Below are positions 56,436 to 64,000 of a stretch of 64,000 bases of DNA, in pieces. The notes under the pieces were generated by a model that ran no database searches, was not told the DNA's origin, and saw only the letters and a program-made list of their open reading frames with translations. Source of the DNA: Desulfosporosinus cupriresistens (GTDB taxonomy: Bacteria; Bacillota; Desulfitobacteriia; Desulfitobacteriales; Desulfitobacteriaceae); contig NZ_MASS01000005.1 in assembly GCF_001707885.1 (NCBI RefSeq), forward strand, positions 1-64,000, given 5' to 3'. How positions within the stretch are numbered: the stretch's first letter is position 1; the number at the start of each line of letters is the position of its first letter. Made by a program: the position numbers and the translations under genes.

Positions 56436-58199
56436 TTATTGTAGTAATTTCAGAACGCCTTGGCCCTGTTGGTTAGCTTGCGCCAACATGGATTGCGCAG
56501 CTTGTTGGAGAATGTTGTTCTTTTGGAAAGCGGTCATTTCTTTAGCCATATCTACATCACGGATATTGCCTTCAGCAGTGGTGATGTTTTGGGAAGAAGT
56601 TCCCAAGTTGTTGATGGTGTGTTCAAGACGATTCTGAACAGCACCTAAATTGGAGCGTTCAGCAGATACTGCAGCGGTAGCATCATCGATAACACTGATT
56701 GCAGCGGTTGCATTAGCAGCAGTAGAAACATCAAGGGTATATTCAACATTTTTGTTGTCAGATCCATTGGATGCTGATTTTACAGCTGTTAGGGTTGCTA
56801 CCGATCCATTCGAGGCAGTAATAGTACCACCTGCCGTAGTCCCCGAAATATTCAAAGCTTGTGAACGCATGTCCTTAATAGCCACTGTCATCGTTTGCCC
56901 AGTATTAGCACCGATTTGGAAAGTAGCTTGGAAATCTTTTTGCACGCCACCATCTTGGGTTGTCATGGAATTCGCTGCTGTTCCAGTCTGAACAGAAGTT
57001 ACGTTCATTACGCCACCGGTTGCATCAGACAACGTGACTCCAGAAACATTCGCCTGTTTTACTATTGCGGCTACGACAGCAGCAGCGTTGTTTCCAGCGG
57101 TTGCAGTGATAGCGCTGCTGATATCAATACCTTGTTGAGAACCTGAATAGGCTCCATTACTAGAATCATAAAACTCTAATTCGGTACCGTTAATCGTGAT
57201 GCCTTTGCCTACTAAAGCTGTTGCACCAGCAACGGTATTAGCCGTTGTGGAGAAGTCGATCGTCGATGTAGATTGTGTAGCATACGTTGTACTACCTGTA
57301 TTAGCAGCTGCGGCAGTGCCCATATCAGCTGTTGAACCGCCAATCGTACCATCTGCACCTGCATCTGTCCCAGTTTTGAGGGCCGAAATCGTGATAGCAC
57401 CAGCTGAATCTGTGGTAGCTACATAGTTGCCTTTCAGAACGTCGTTGCTATCAATAAAAGATTGCACTGCCTTGGCAGCATCCGTCGCTGCGGTAATATC
57501 AGTGTTGCTGCCAGCAGTAGCGGATATATTAACTTTGGCTGTAGCAGTACTGGTATTCGCACCAGTCATCCCATATACTTCATCATCATCATAATTTGTA
57601 TTATTTGCTGTAAATGTCAAGGTTAATGTTTGACCAGCCATAGTAAAAGTAGCGGTATCAGCATCAACAGCACCTGCAGTCATAGTTGTCGTCTGAGTAG
57701 CCTCTGTAGTAGATTGGTCAACTGCACCACTAAGAGTTCCAGTCGCAGAAATAACACCAGTTGCAGTCAAGTTTGTTCTGCCATCGCCTTGCAGCAGTTT
57801 CTGAGTATTAAACTCAGTTGTATTACCAATTCGATTTACTTCTGAGGTCAACTGATTCATTTCAGTTTGCATAGCTGTACGGTCGCTCGTGGTGTTGGTA
57901 TCACTGCTTGCCTGAACGGCGAGTTCACGCATACGTTGGAGGATGCTAGTGGTCTCATTCAACGAACCTTCAGCCGTAGCGACCATGGAGATACCATCTT
58001 GAGCATTGCTGGTAGCTTTGTTCAAGCCGCTGATCTGGCCACGCATTTTTTCGGAGATGGCCAGACCTGCTGCATCGTCAGCTGCGCCGTTGATACGAAG
58101 ACCTGAGGACAGTTTGGCTAAAGAACTTTGAGTTGCTTTTTCATTGTTACCCAACTGGCGAAGAGTGTTGAGTGCCGCAAAGTTAGTATTGATAATCAT
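56436..58199 (-). CDS. hag: flagellin
   Basis: Protein of 587 aa, much longer than a minimal flagellin. Conserved ends: MIINTNFAALNTLRQLGNNE and AGLAISEKMRGQISGLNKAT at the N-terminus, IRDVDMAKEMTAFQKNNILQ and ANQQGQGVLKLLQ at the C-terminus. The middle (about 150-485) is a Thr/Ala/Ser-rich variable domain exposed on the filament. AGGAGG stands before the ATG. The leader has a sigma-D promoter and a CsrA-type hairpin. Only flagellin in the window. Confidence 0.95.
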   Translation of the reverse strand: MIINTNFAALNTLRQLGNNEKATQSSLAKLSSGLRINGAADDAAGLAISEKMRGQISGLNKATSNAQDGISMVATAEGSLNETTSILQRMRELAVQASSDTNTTSDRTAMQTEMNQLTSEVNRIGNTTEFNTQKLLQGDGRTNLTATGVISATGTLSGAVDQSTTEATQTTTMTAGAVDADTATFTMAGQTLTLTFTANNTNYDDDEVYGMTGANTSTATAKVNISATAGSNTDITAATDAAKAVQSFIDSNDVLKGNYVATTDSAGAITISALKTGTDAGADGTIGGSTADMGTAAAANTGSTTYATQSTSTIDFSTTANTVAGATALVGKGITINGTELEFYDSSNGAYSGSQQGIDISSAITATAGNNAAAVVAAIVKQANVSGVTLSDATGGVMNVTSVQTGTAANSMTTQDGGVQKDFQATFQIGANTGQTMTVAIKDMRSQALNISGTTAGGTITASNGSVATLTAVKSASNGSDNKNVEYTLDVSTAANATAAISVIDDATAAVSAERSNLGAVQNRLEHTINNLGTSSQNITTAEGNIRDVDMAKEMTAFQKNNILQQAAQSMLAQANQQGQGVLKLLQ

Positions 58200-58206
58200 A
58201 TTATTT

Positions 58207-58242
58207 CCTCCTTGATTTTTACATCGGGCATCCTTGCCCGAT
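58207..58242 (-). promoter_or_regulatory. CsrA-type binding sites in flagellin leader
   Basis: Hairpin ATCGGGC-AAGGAT-GCCCGAT (58223-58242) presents GGA in its loop, the preferred CsrA target; a second GGA is in the Shine-Dalgarno AAGGAGG (58207-58213). Two sites, one on the ribosome site, match the Bacillus hag-leader arrangement. Confidence 0.75.
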
Positions 58243-58268
58243 ATTAATTAGCTCAGACAGCTGTATCT

Positions 58269-58289
58269 CTCCCACCGGCCGGCTGGGAG
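58269..58289 (-). other. second hairpin in flagellin leader
   Basis: CTCCCAGCCGGC / GCCGGTGGGAG palindrome of high GC, about 23-43 nt after the probable transcription start; may stabilise the leader RNA. Confidence 0.5.
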
Positions 58290-58318
58290 GATAGAACTGT
58301 TTGACGCTTCTATTTAGT

Positions 58319-58346
58319 ATATCGAGAGAGCAAGTCTAGAACTTTA
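58319..58346 (-). promoter_or_regulatory. putative sigma-D promoter of flagellin
   Basis: TAAA (58343-58346), 18 nt, CGATAT (58319-58324). Spacing as in the flaG2 promoter. Predicted leader about 110 nt. Confidence 0.75.
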
Positions 58347-58414
58347 GGGTTTTTAAGAAGTTTTTTAACTATCTCTCTCTATATAAATAATATTTTCCAT
58401 TCTCTCCGCTCGGC

Positions 58415-58454
58415 AAAAAAAAGAAGTAAGCTACCGATTGGCACCTTACTTCTT
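58415..58454 (-). terminator. terminator behind csrA
   Basis: AAGAAGTAAG / CTTACTTCTT perfect 10-bp stem with 14-nt loop followed by TTTTTTTT on the minus strand; first arm overlaps the csrA stop. Confidence 0.85.
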
Positions 58455-58679
58455 AATTCTCAATGCTTTCAGCCCATCCAACTCGGATAACTCACAAGGG
58501 ATGGCAGCTTGTTTGTTTTCTGCTACGATCGCATCGTAGATCTCCCCACGATAGACCTTGATCTCTTTGGGCGCCTCGATGGCCAGGCGGATGCTATCTC
58601 CCTTAATGCTGACCACCGTCACTACGATGTTGTCATCAATGACGATTCGCTCGCCAACCTTGCGGGTTAGTGCTAACAT
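58446..58679 (-). CDS. csrA: carbon storage regulator CsrA
   Basis: Protein of 77 aa. MLALTRKVGERIVIDDNIVV and SIKGDSIRLAIEAPKEIKVY RNA-binding strands, with a short tail as in Gram-positive CsrA. Represses flagellin translation until FliW frees it. Starts 1 nt after fliW. Confidence 0.95.
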   Translation of the reverse strand: MLALTRKVGERIVIDDNIVVTVVSIKGDSIRLAIEAPKEIKVYRGEIYDAIVAENKQAAIPCELSELDGLKALRIKK

Positions 58680-58680
58680 A

Positions 58681-59139
58681 TCACCCTACCCCCTTGTCAG
58701 CTTCCTTCGGCAAGCCGTCAGGAAACAGTTTGTAACAGATAGAATAATCGCGCTTGTCTAGAATAACCTGCCGCCCAACCCGCTTGACCCCATTCATCAC
58801 CACAGGGGCTAACAGGTTGACCGTCATATCTGCCAGTTTTCCTCTCACCGTCGCGATCAAGAACACTTGGGGGGGATTTTGTTGGGAAAGGCCCATCTCT
58901 AAGGCCATTTCATCCTCCAGTACAAATTCATAGTCTCCGAAGAAGGCAAAAGGATCCACCAAGACGAAGGTCAAATTCCTCTCAGTTATCGACTGAAGAA
59001 AGGAAAAAGGACTTCCCTCCTCGTGTTGAAGGTAGGCAAACATCTTTTCCTCCGGAAAGCCAGGGATTCCGTGAGGAAAGCTGAACACTTGCTCTTCCGC
59101 CACCTCTAGTTTCCCGAATCTTGTAGACTCTATTTCCAA
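58681..59139 (-). CDS. fliW: flagellar assembly factor FliW
   Basis: Protein of 152 aa. FSFPHGIPGFPEEKMFAYLQ and FVLVDPFAFFGDYEFVL mark FliW, which binds both CsrA and flagellin, linking flagellin secretion to its translation. Next to csrA as usual. Confidence 0.94.
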   Translation of the reverse strand: MEIESTRFGKLEVAEEQVFSFPHGIPGFPEEKMFAYLQHEEGSPFSFLQSITERNLTFVLVDPFAFFGDYEFVLEDEMALEMGLSQQNPPQVFLIATVRGKLADMTVNLLAPVVMNGVKRVGRQVILDKRDYSICYKLFPDGLPKEADKGVG

Positions 59140-59171
59140 GGTGTTTCCTCCTTTAAAATGAGCATAATTTT

Positions 59172-60086
59172 CTAACTCAAATAATCAACCAATGATCTTT
59201 GTATAATCTTAGCACCTACCGCTAAAGCAGCCTGATAAACATTCTGCTGACTCGTATAACTAATAATCGTCGACTCGATATCCACATTTTGTATTGTAGA
59301 AAGGTTTTTTTGCAGATTAGCGGAAGTGGTGCCTAACTGCCCCTGCAGAGCGGTCATCCGATTCATGCGGGCCCCTAAGTCAGCACGGGCAGCAATAACA
59401 CTATTGATGCTGGCATCAATTTTGTCCAAGTAACCCGAAATGGTTGTAGCATCGCCATTCTTTAAAGCGTCACTCAAATCATTCAAGGTTGTAAATATTC
59501 CCTTTGTGGTAGTTGGAGGAGTGGTAGTAGTATCTGTAGAATCACCAAACAACGCTGGCCCATCGATTGAAACGTTAATCGAGATATCACTGCCAACCTG
59601 ATACAGAAGTGGATTACTATTGGCTGATGAGTTCATGGTCCCATCCGAGTTTACCAGTTTCTGATTCGTAGCCGTGCCTGAAAAGACGTATTTAGACCCT
59701 ACTTGTGTATTGGCCTCCACACCAAGTTGTTTAGAGATTTGGCTCACTTCAAGAGCAAGGTCCGCCTTATCATCCGGGGTTGAGGTCCCATTGGCCCCTT
59801 CTGCCGCTAGCTCTCTGACTCGTTGGAGCTGAGAGGTAATCTCTCCAAGGGCACCGTCGATCGTACTCATATAGGACGATGCTTCCGAGGCATTACTCTG
59901 ATACTGCGCAACATTAGAAATGCTATTCCTCAAACGAATAATACGTTGGATCGCTGACGGGTCATCCGAAGGTTTACTTATGCCTAAGCCAGAAGACGAT
60001 TGATCTTGTAGCTTTAGCATTTTTTCATTAGACGTTTCAATATTGTTCTTGACATTTTGGCTCAACATATTATTAGTTACCCGCAT
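59172..60086 (-). CDS. flgL: hook-filament junction protein FlgL
   Basis: Protein of 304 aa. MRVTNNMLSQNVKNNIETSN and GLGISKPSDDPSAIQRIIRL; C-terminal VDIESTIISYTSQQNVYQAA. Joins FlgK to the filament. Confidence 0.92.
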   Translation of the reverse strand: MRVTNNMLSQNVKNNIETSNEKMLKLQDQSSSGLGISKPSDDPSAIQRIIRLRNSISNVAQYQSNASEASSYMSTIDGALGEITSQLQRVRELAAEGANGTSTPDDKADLALEVSQISKQLGVEANTQVGSKYVFSGTATNQKLVNSDGTMNSSANSNPLLYQVGSDISINVSIDGPALFGDSTDTTTTPPTTTKGIFTTLNDLSDALKNGDATTISGYLDKIDASINSVIAARADLGARMNRMTALQGQLGTTSANLQKNLSTIQNVDIESTIISYTSQQNVYQAALAVGAKIIQRSLVDYLS

Positions 60087-60098
60087 CCCTATTCACCC

Positions 60099-61538
60099 CT
60101 ATTTCGTCATTCCCATACCTAAGAGAGTATCTAACAAATCATCCATCATCGTGACCAATCGCGCAGCTGCCGAGTAACTTTTCTGATACTTGGTCAGGTT
60201 GATCATTTCCTCGTCCAGTGATACTCCCGAAACCGTTTCTTTTTGAGTGGTTAGATTGGCAACTAAGGCCTCTTGCCCTTTTTTCATCCGAGTAGCCTGT
60301 TGCAAATCGGCGCCCAGCTTTGCAACAGTAGCTGAATAAGAATCTACCAGTGACGACCCATACTTGGCTTTAAAGCCATCTAAATCCGTGCCTGAGATAC
60401 TGGACCACCCTTCCGAGAGAGCGGCGATCGCAGCCGCAACACTCCCATCCCCTGAGGTCCCGTCCCCTGCCACAATGTCAGCCGCAGCAACTGAAGATGT
60501 GATATTGCTCGCTGTAATAGTTGTTGAAGAATCGGAAGTCGTAAAGAATTTTGTCGTTGTGCCATAAATACTATTTACTGCACTCGCAATTCCTGCAGCT
60601 AAGGTATCATATTTCCCCTGTAAATCTGGCAAGTACGTATCACGGAGCTCTCTATCCGCTTGCAGGGAGCCCATGTTATTTCCCAACGTCAAAATAGTCC
60701 CATCCAACTGAAGAACCTTAATTGGATTACCACTACCATCCGTGGTTGTAACCTCTTTTAGCTCTTTAACCACACCAGCATCACTGACCAAGGTCTGAGG
60801 TGGCTCTCCGATCGCTAAATCATAGGTATTAACTTTCCCATTAGGATAACTACCGTCAATGCCTTCTGTCACCGTAACATTCACGATTTTTGATAGTTTG
60901 TCTACCAGCAGATCCCTATTATCATAAAGATCATTGGGTGTATCCCCCGTGATCTCTGCACGCTTAATCTGTTTGTTGAGCTCTGCTATTTGGTCCGTAT
61001 AGTCATTAATATCGGTGATTTGATTATTGACACTCGTGTTGAGATTTGCCTCCATTTCCGTAAATTGATCAGAGATGGCGTGAAGACTATCCGTGAGTGT
61101 TAAGGTTCGTTGCACTAAGATCGAGCGAGTCCCAGAATCTTCTGGATTATCTGCCAGATTATTCCATGAATTCCAGAAATTACTCAAGTCGCTGCTAAGG
61201 CTATAATCAGTGGGTTCATTCATGGCCGATTCTATCTCACTAAGGCCGGTCTCCTTTGCTCCCCAGTATTCCTGGGTTGACGTTTCGGAGCGCAACTGCT
61301 TATCCACAAAAGCATTCCGAGCTCGCATAATCGTATCAATGGTCACCCCGGAGCCTTGACTCATATTCTTTCCTGATGCCACAACCGTATAGGGGTATGT
61401 CGTCGTCATATTCACCTGTTGTCTTGAATACCCTTCCGTGTCAGCATTGGCAATATTGTGGCCCGTAATATTTAAAGCGATTTGCTGGGCAGACAGCGCC
61501 TTTCCCGCAATGGTTAAGCCAAAGAAGGTGGAACTCAT
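60099..61538 (-). CDS. flgK: hook-filament junction protein FlgK
   Basis: Protein of 479 aa. FGLTIAGKALSAQQIALNIT and GHNIANADTEGYSRQQVNMT at the N-terminus; GVSLDEEMINLTKYQKSYSA at the C-terminus. Usual order flgM-flgN-flgK-flgL. Confidence 0.94.
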   Translation of the reverse strand: MSSTFFGLTIAGKALSAQQIALNITGHNIANADTEGYSRQQVNMTTTYPYTVVASGKNMSQGSGVTIDTIMRARNAFVDKQLRSETSTQEYWGAKETGLSEIESAMNEPTDYSLSSDLSNFWNSWNNLADNPEDSGTRSILVQRTLTLTDSLHAISDQFTEMEANLNTSVNNQITDINDYTDQIAELNKQIKRAEITGDTPNDLYDNRDLLVDKLSKIVNVTVTEGIDGSYPNGKVNTYDLAIGEPPQTLVSDAGVVKELKEVTTTDGSGNPIKVLQLDGTILTLGNNMGSLQADRELRDTYLPDLQGKYDTLAAGIASAVNSIYGTTTKFFTTSDSSTTITASNITSSVAAADIVAGDGTSGDGSVAAAIAALSEGWSSISGTDLDGFKAKYGSSLVDSYSATVAKLGADLQQATRMKKGQEALVANLTTQKETVSGVSLDEEMINLTKYQKSYSAAARLVTMMDDLLDTLLGMGMTK

Positions 61539-61541
61539 ATC

Positions 61542-62024
61542 TTAAATCCTCCAGTCCAGTAGATGAAGTCGCCGGTTCTCTTCCTGTTCCTTGCGTTTTG
61601 GATGAGTATAGGTATTCTGTTCTTGATGCGTAAGCAGGCCTACCGTAAACTCCACTATTTTCATGGCTTGCTGCAATAGTTTAGTGTTTGTAGCATGAAT
61701 CTCTCGAAGACGGCCAACGACATTGTCTAGATCAAGCCGTACGCTCTCAAGTACTGGGAAATGCCCCACCAATTCTGCCAAGGTAAGATCCTGAGGTGCT
61801 TTTCCCAATTCATCCCCGATGGCCTCAGCCCACAAGAGACGCTCTTTTTCTAATAGACTTACTTCAATTAATAATCTTTCTTGTTGCACCGTGATGTTCT
61901 CGATCTCTGCAATGTCATTTTTAATTAGGGCTTTTTGTTTATCTCTTTCCAAGCTATTTAACTTTTCATAGAGAGAGACTTGTGATTTTAAGTTTTCATT
62001 TAAGTTCTGTACTACTTCAGACAC
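61542..62024 (-). CDS. flgN: FlgN-type export chaperone
   Basis: 160 aa from GTG at 62022-62024 (VSEVVQNLNENLKSQVSLYE) with GAGGGGGG 5 nt upstream; earlier in-frame codons overlap flgM. Long helices (NITVQQERLLIEVSLLEKER) as in FlgN, the chaperone for FlgK and FlgL. Confidence 0.85.
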   Translation of the reverse strand: MSEVVQNLNENLKSQVSLYEKLNSLERDKQKALIKNDIAEIENITVQQERLLIEVSLLEKERLLWAEAIGDELGKAPQDLTLAELVGHFPVLESVRLDLDNVVGRLREIHATNTKLLQQAMKIVEFTVGLLTHQEQNTYTHPKRKEQEENRRLHLLDWRI

Positions 62025-62056
62025 GAAATCCCCCCTCTGTGAAGTGTGGTAAACCA

Positions 62057-62329
62057 TTAAAAATCAGGTGACAATAATTTGTTGGCAATCTTTTGGGCAT
62101 CCACCTGAAATTCTCCCTGTTCTATCTGATCTGCGAGGGCCTGCACACGTTCCTCATTAACCGAGGGGATCTCCTTAGCTTTTTTCAGCAGAGTCTGAAA
62201 AAGTTGCCCTTTATCCGATACAGCTACTTTGTCCACTTCGGGAACTAACCCCTTTTTCTCAACTTGACCCAAGCGATTGGTTGCTGGAACGCTCCCAACC
62301 GGAGACATAGATGTTCCGTCAACTTTCAT
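62057..62329 (-). CDS. flgM: anti-sigma-D factor FlgM
   Basis: 90 aa from ATG at 62327-62329 (MKVDGTSMSPVGSVPATNRL), GGAG 8 nt upstream; an ATG at 62350 is rejected. C-terminal sigma-binding helices (VNEERVQALADQIEQGEFQV and ANKLLSPDF). Holds SigD until the hook is done. Confidence 0.88.
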   Translation of the reverse strand: MKVDGTSMSPVGSVPATNRLGQVEKKGLVPEVDKVAVSDKGQLFQTLLKKAKEIPSVNEERVQALADQIEQGEFQVDAQKIANKLLSPDF

Positions 62330-62720
62330 ATCGATCACTCCAAGATACATTATTCTTACTCACTATATCGTCGATGGCCCGGTAAAACTGAAGAGAAATT
62401 TGCTCGTTACAAAAATTTTTAAGGTTAAAGCAAGAGTTCTACCTCTCACTTGGCTTTTCTTGTATACTACATTTAGCATAAATGGGCTTAAGTTTCGAGT
62501 GAAATATGCCGATATAAACAGTGCGATCACTAAATTAATTGTCTTATCTTAAAAATCTTTAAAAAACCTTTGTGATTGCTTAAAGTGCCTCACTTACAAG
62601 CCACCATACTAGCTAATGTATTTAAAACCATATTTTTAAAAAAAAGCAAGGGAGGTACGTCGAAACCCTATATACATTTAGTTATCGAATTAAGTGTATA
62701 AGGAACGCGGCAACAAGAAC
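62330..62720. other. divergent intergenic region flgM / motA
   Basis: A/T-rich 391 bp between divergent operons. It carries the plus-strand sigma-D promoter at 62489-62515. No good promoter for flgM could be fixed. GGGAGG near 62650 looks like a ribosome site, but no open frame follows. Confidence 0.5.
62489..62515 (+). promoter_or_regulatory. putative sigma-D promoter of motAB
   Basis: TAAG (62489-62492), 15 nt, GCCGATAT (62508-62515): the closest match to the TAAA-N15-GCCGATAT consensus in the window, giving a leader of about 200 nt before motA. Confidence 0.72.
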
Positions 62721-63536
62721 ATGGATTTATCAACCATACTAGGTATCCTCACAGGATTCGGTGCCCTGATCGCCGGGTTTACAATGGAAGGGGGATCAGT
62801 CGGTGCACTCGGTCAATTATCCGCAGCCGTCATCGTTTTCGGGGGGACAGCGGGGGCAATCTTGACCAGCTTTCCGCTGTCTGATCTCAAGAAATTCCCT
62901 CAATGGATTAAAACAGCATTTACTGCCCAATCGTTTGGAAATACCGAGGCCTACGAAACACTAGTGCGCTTTGCAGAAAAAGCACGGCGCGAAGGATTAC
63001 TCAGTCTTGAACAGGAACTTGAAACTGTGACAGATCGCTTCACCCGTCAAGGTATGCAACTCGTCATTGATGGAACTGATCCTGAAATTACCAAAGAAAT
63101 TCTGGAATCAAATATCGCTATCCTCGAGAAACGCCATAAGGTGGGGATCTCCGTCTTTGAAGCAGCCGGTGGCTATAGCCCAACTTTAGGCATCATCGGG
63201 ACGGTTATGGGTCTCGTCATGGTGTTAGGAAATCTTTCGGATGCAGCAGCGCTTTCCGAATCGATCGCTGCCGCTTTTATTGCCACCCTTTATGGGGTCG
63301 CCTCCGCTAACCTTATTTGGCTTCCTATTGCCACCAAGCTCAAAATGAAGGACAAAGCTGAAGTATCGGCGATGGAAATGGTTCTAGACGGAATTCTATC
63401 GATTCAGGCGGGTGAGAATCCCTCTATCCTGAAAGAGAAATTAAAAACTCACGTGGGGACGCTGCTTCCCTCTGGGGAAAAAACTGAAGAAGGCTCAGGT
63501 GCACTAGGTCGTGCTCCGGCCATTGAAAGCCGATGA
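62721..63536 (+). CDS. motA: flagellar motor stator protein MotA
   Basis: 271 aa from ATG at 62721 (MDLSTILGILTGFGALIAGF); an in-frame GTG nine codons earlier is the alternative. Four membrane helices; cytosolic loop with FAEKARREGLLSLEQELETV (charged residues contacting FliG) and the conserved GGYSPTLGIIGTVMGLVMVL. Overlaps motB by 4 nt (ATGA). Confidence 0.94.
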   Translation: MDLSTILGILTGFGALIAGFTMEGGSVGALGQLSAAVIVFGGTAGAILTSFPLSDLKKFPQWIKTAFTAQSFGNTEAYETLVRFAEKARREGLLSLEQELETVTDRFTRQGMQLVIDGTDPEITKEILESNIAILEKRHKVGISVFEAAGGYSPTLGIIGTVMGLVMVLGNLSDAAALSESIAAAFIATLYGVASANLIWLPIATKLKMKDKAEVSAMEMVLDGILSIQAGENPSILKEKLKTHVGTLLPSGEKTEEGSGALGRAPAIESR

Positions 63537-64000
63537 GTAGAAAACGCGAACATGAAGCCGAAAAGGAAAATGGGGAACGCTGGCTGCTTACCTATTCTGA
63601 CTTAATTACCTTACTTATGATTTTCTTTGTTGTCCTTTATTCGATGAGTAAAGTCGATGCCGAAAAGTTTCAAGCTGTTGCCGAATCCTTGAACAAAGCA
63701 CTTGGCGGGGGCACGCCCGCAAAAATCGAGTTAGCTTCCAACCCGGTCGGACCGTCTCTCTTTCAAGCCGGAACTCCTTCCGCCAAAACTACCGCCCCTG
63801 GTAAGGGGACGGATCCCAACAATACGACCTATACGGATCCCGCCACGAACGGGGAAAATAAGAACGCTGGTCAGGGAAATTTTGACGCTGAAAAGATGAG
63901 TATTGACGCGATCAAAGCGAAGCTTGATAAATTTGCAGCGGACAATGGTATTCAGGCGACCTTGGTAACTTCCATCGAAGAACGTGGCCTTGTCGTCAGC
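63533..64000 (+). CDS. motB: flagellar motor stator protein MotB, 5' part
   Basis: The first 156 codons are in the window; the gene runs off the right edge. ATG at 63533 overlaps the motA stop. ENGERWLLTYSDLITLLMIF has the proton-conducting aspartate (about 22); a Pro/Thr/Gly-rich linker follows and the OmpA-type peptidoglycan-binding domain begins near the cut (ERGLVVS). Confidence 0.92.
   Translation, partial: MSRKREHEAEKENGERWLLTYSDLITLLMIFFVVLYSMSKVDAEKFQAVAESLNKALGGGTPAKIELASNPVGPSLFQAGTPSAKTTAPGKGTDPNNTTYTDPATNGENKNAGQGNFDAEKMSIDAIKAKLDKFAADNGIQATLVTSIEERGLVVS

Noticed and set aside
62277..62552. 91-aa plus-strand frame before motA
   Set aside because: Overlaps flgM antisense and the sigma-D promoter; no ribosome site.

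Overview
This 64 kb window looks like a low-to-medium-GC, spore-former-type Clostridium relative, most likely a Desulfosporosinus/Desulfitobacterium-like member of the Peptococcaceae group (inference). The signs are: a Gram-positive flagellar set (FliY with a FliN tail, CheC/CheD, CsrA/FliW, FlhF/FlhG, sigma-D); MecA, BshC and SelA; strong purine-rich Shine-Dalgarno sites; and many GTG/TTG starts. No rRNA, tRNA, CRISPR array, prophage or insertion sequence with a transposase was seen.

Left part (1-19.7 kb): housekeeping and accessory genes, mostly on the minus strand. They are a YlbF-like gene cut by the window edge, two unknown proteins, a PHP-domain phosphoesterase, the TldD/TldE peptidase pair, a GNAT acetyltransferase, a ferredoxin-type aldo/keto reductase, a plus-strand Na/Pi-cotransporter-like protein, MoeA-MobB (molybdenum cofactor), a FapA (DUF342) protein, an LCP-family ligase, BshC, SelA, a small zinc-ribbon protein and MecA. 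A c-di-GMP-I riboswitch with its own terminator precedes fapA.

Middle (19.3-50.7 kb): one co-directional minus-strand flagellar/chemotaxis operon of about 31 kb. Transcription order is cheA-cheW-cheB-flgC-fliE-fliF-fliG-fliH-fliI-fliJ-flbD-fliL-fliM-fliY-cheY-fliO-fliP-fliQ-fliR-flhB-flhA-flhF-flhG-pilZ-cheC-cheD-(membrane protein)-sigD-fliK-flgD-flgE-flgG-flgB-flgF-like-(59-aa ORF)-lytic transglycosylase. Many cistrons overlap by 1-44 nt. flgB is displaced from its usual place before flgC.

Right part (51-64 kb): late flagellar units. These are flaG; a TPR glycosyltransferase; flaG2-fliD-fliS-fliT-yjfB; flagellin; and flgM-flgN-flgK-flgL-fliW-csrA. motA-motB diverge on the plus strand and motB is cut by the edge. 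Putative sigma-D promoters precede flaG, flaG2, flagellin and motA. The flagellin leader carries a GGA-loop hairpin plus a GGA-containing Shine-Dalgarno, which is the expected CsrA repression architecture.

The least ordinary content is in the intergenic DNA. (1) A family of about 178-bp inverted-repeat elements occurs three times (7.5, 16.2 and 33.3 kb). The stems change in a compensatory way while the central loop stays constant, and one copy supplies the stop codon of selA. (2) A different hairpin element at 8.8 kb, abutting the mobB stop, shares the same leader sequence. (3) Arrays of a 7-bp TTCGNNN unit sit in five cistron junctions of the flagellar operon, each just upstream of the Shine-Dalgarno of the next gene (cheW, fliM, fliR, pilZ, sigD), usually with an inverted partner at the end of the preceding gene. 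These are the best candidates for something undescribed.
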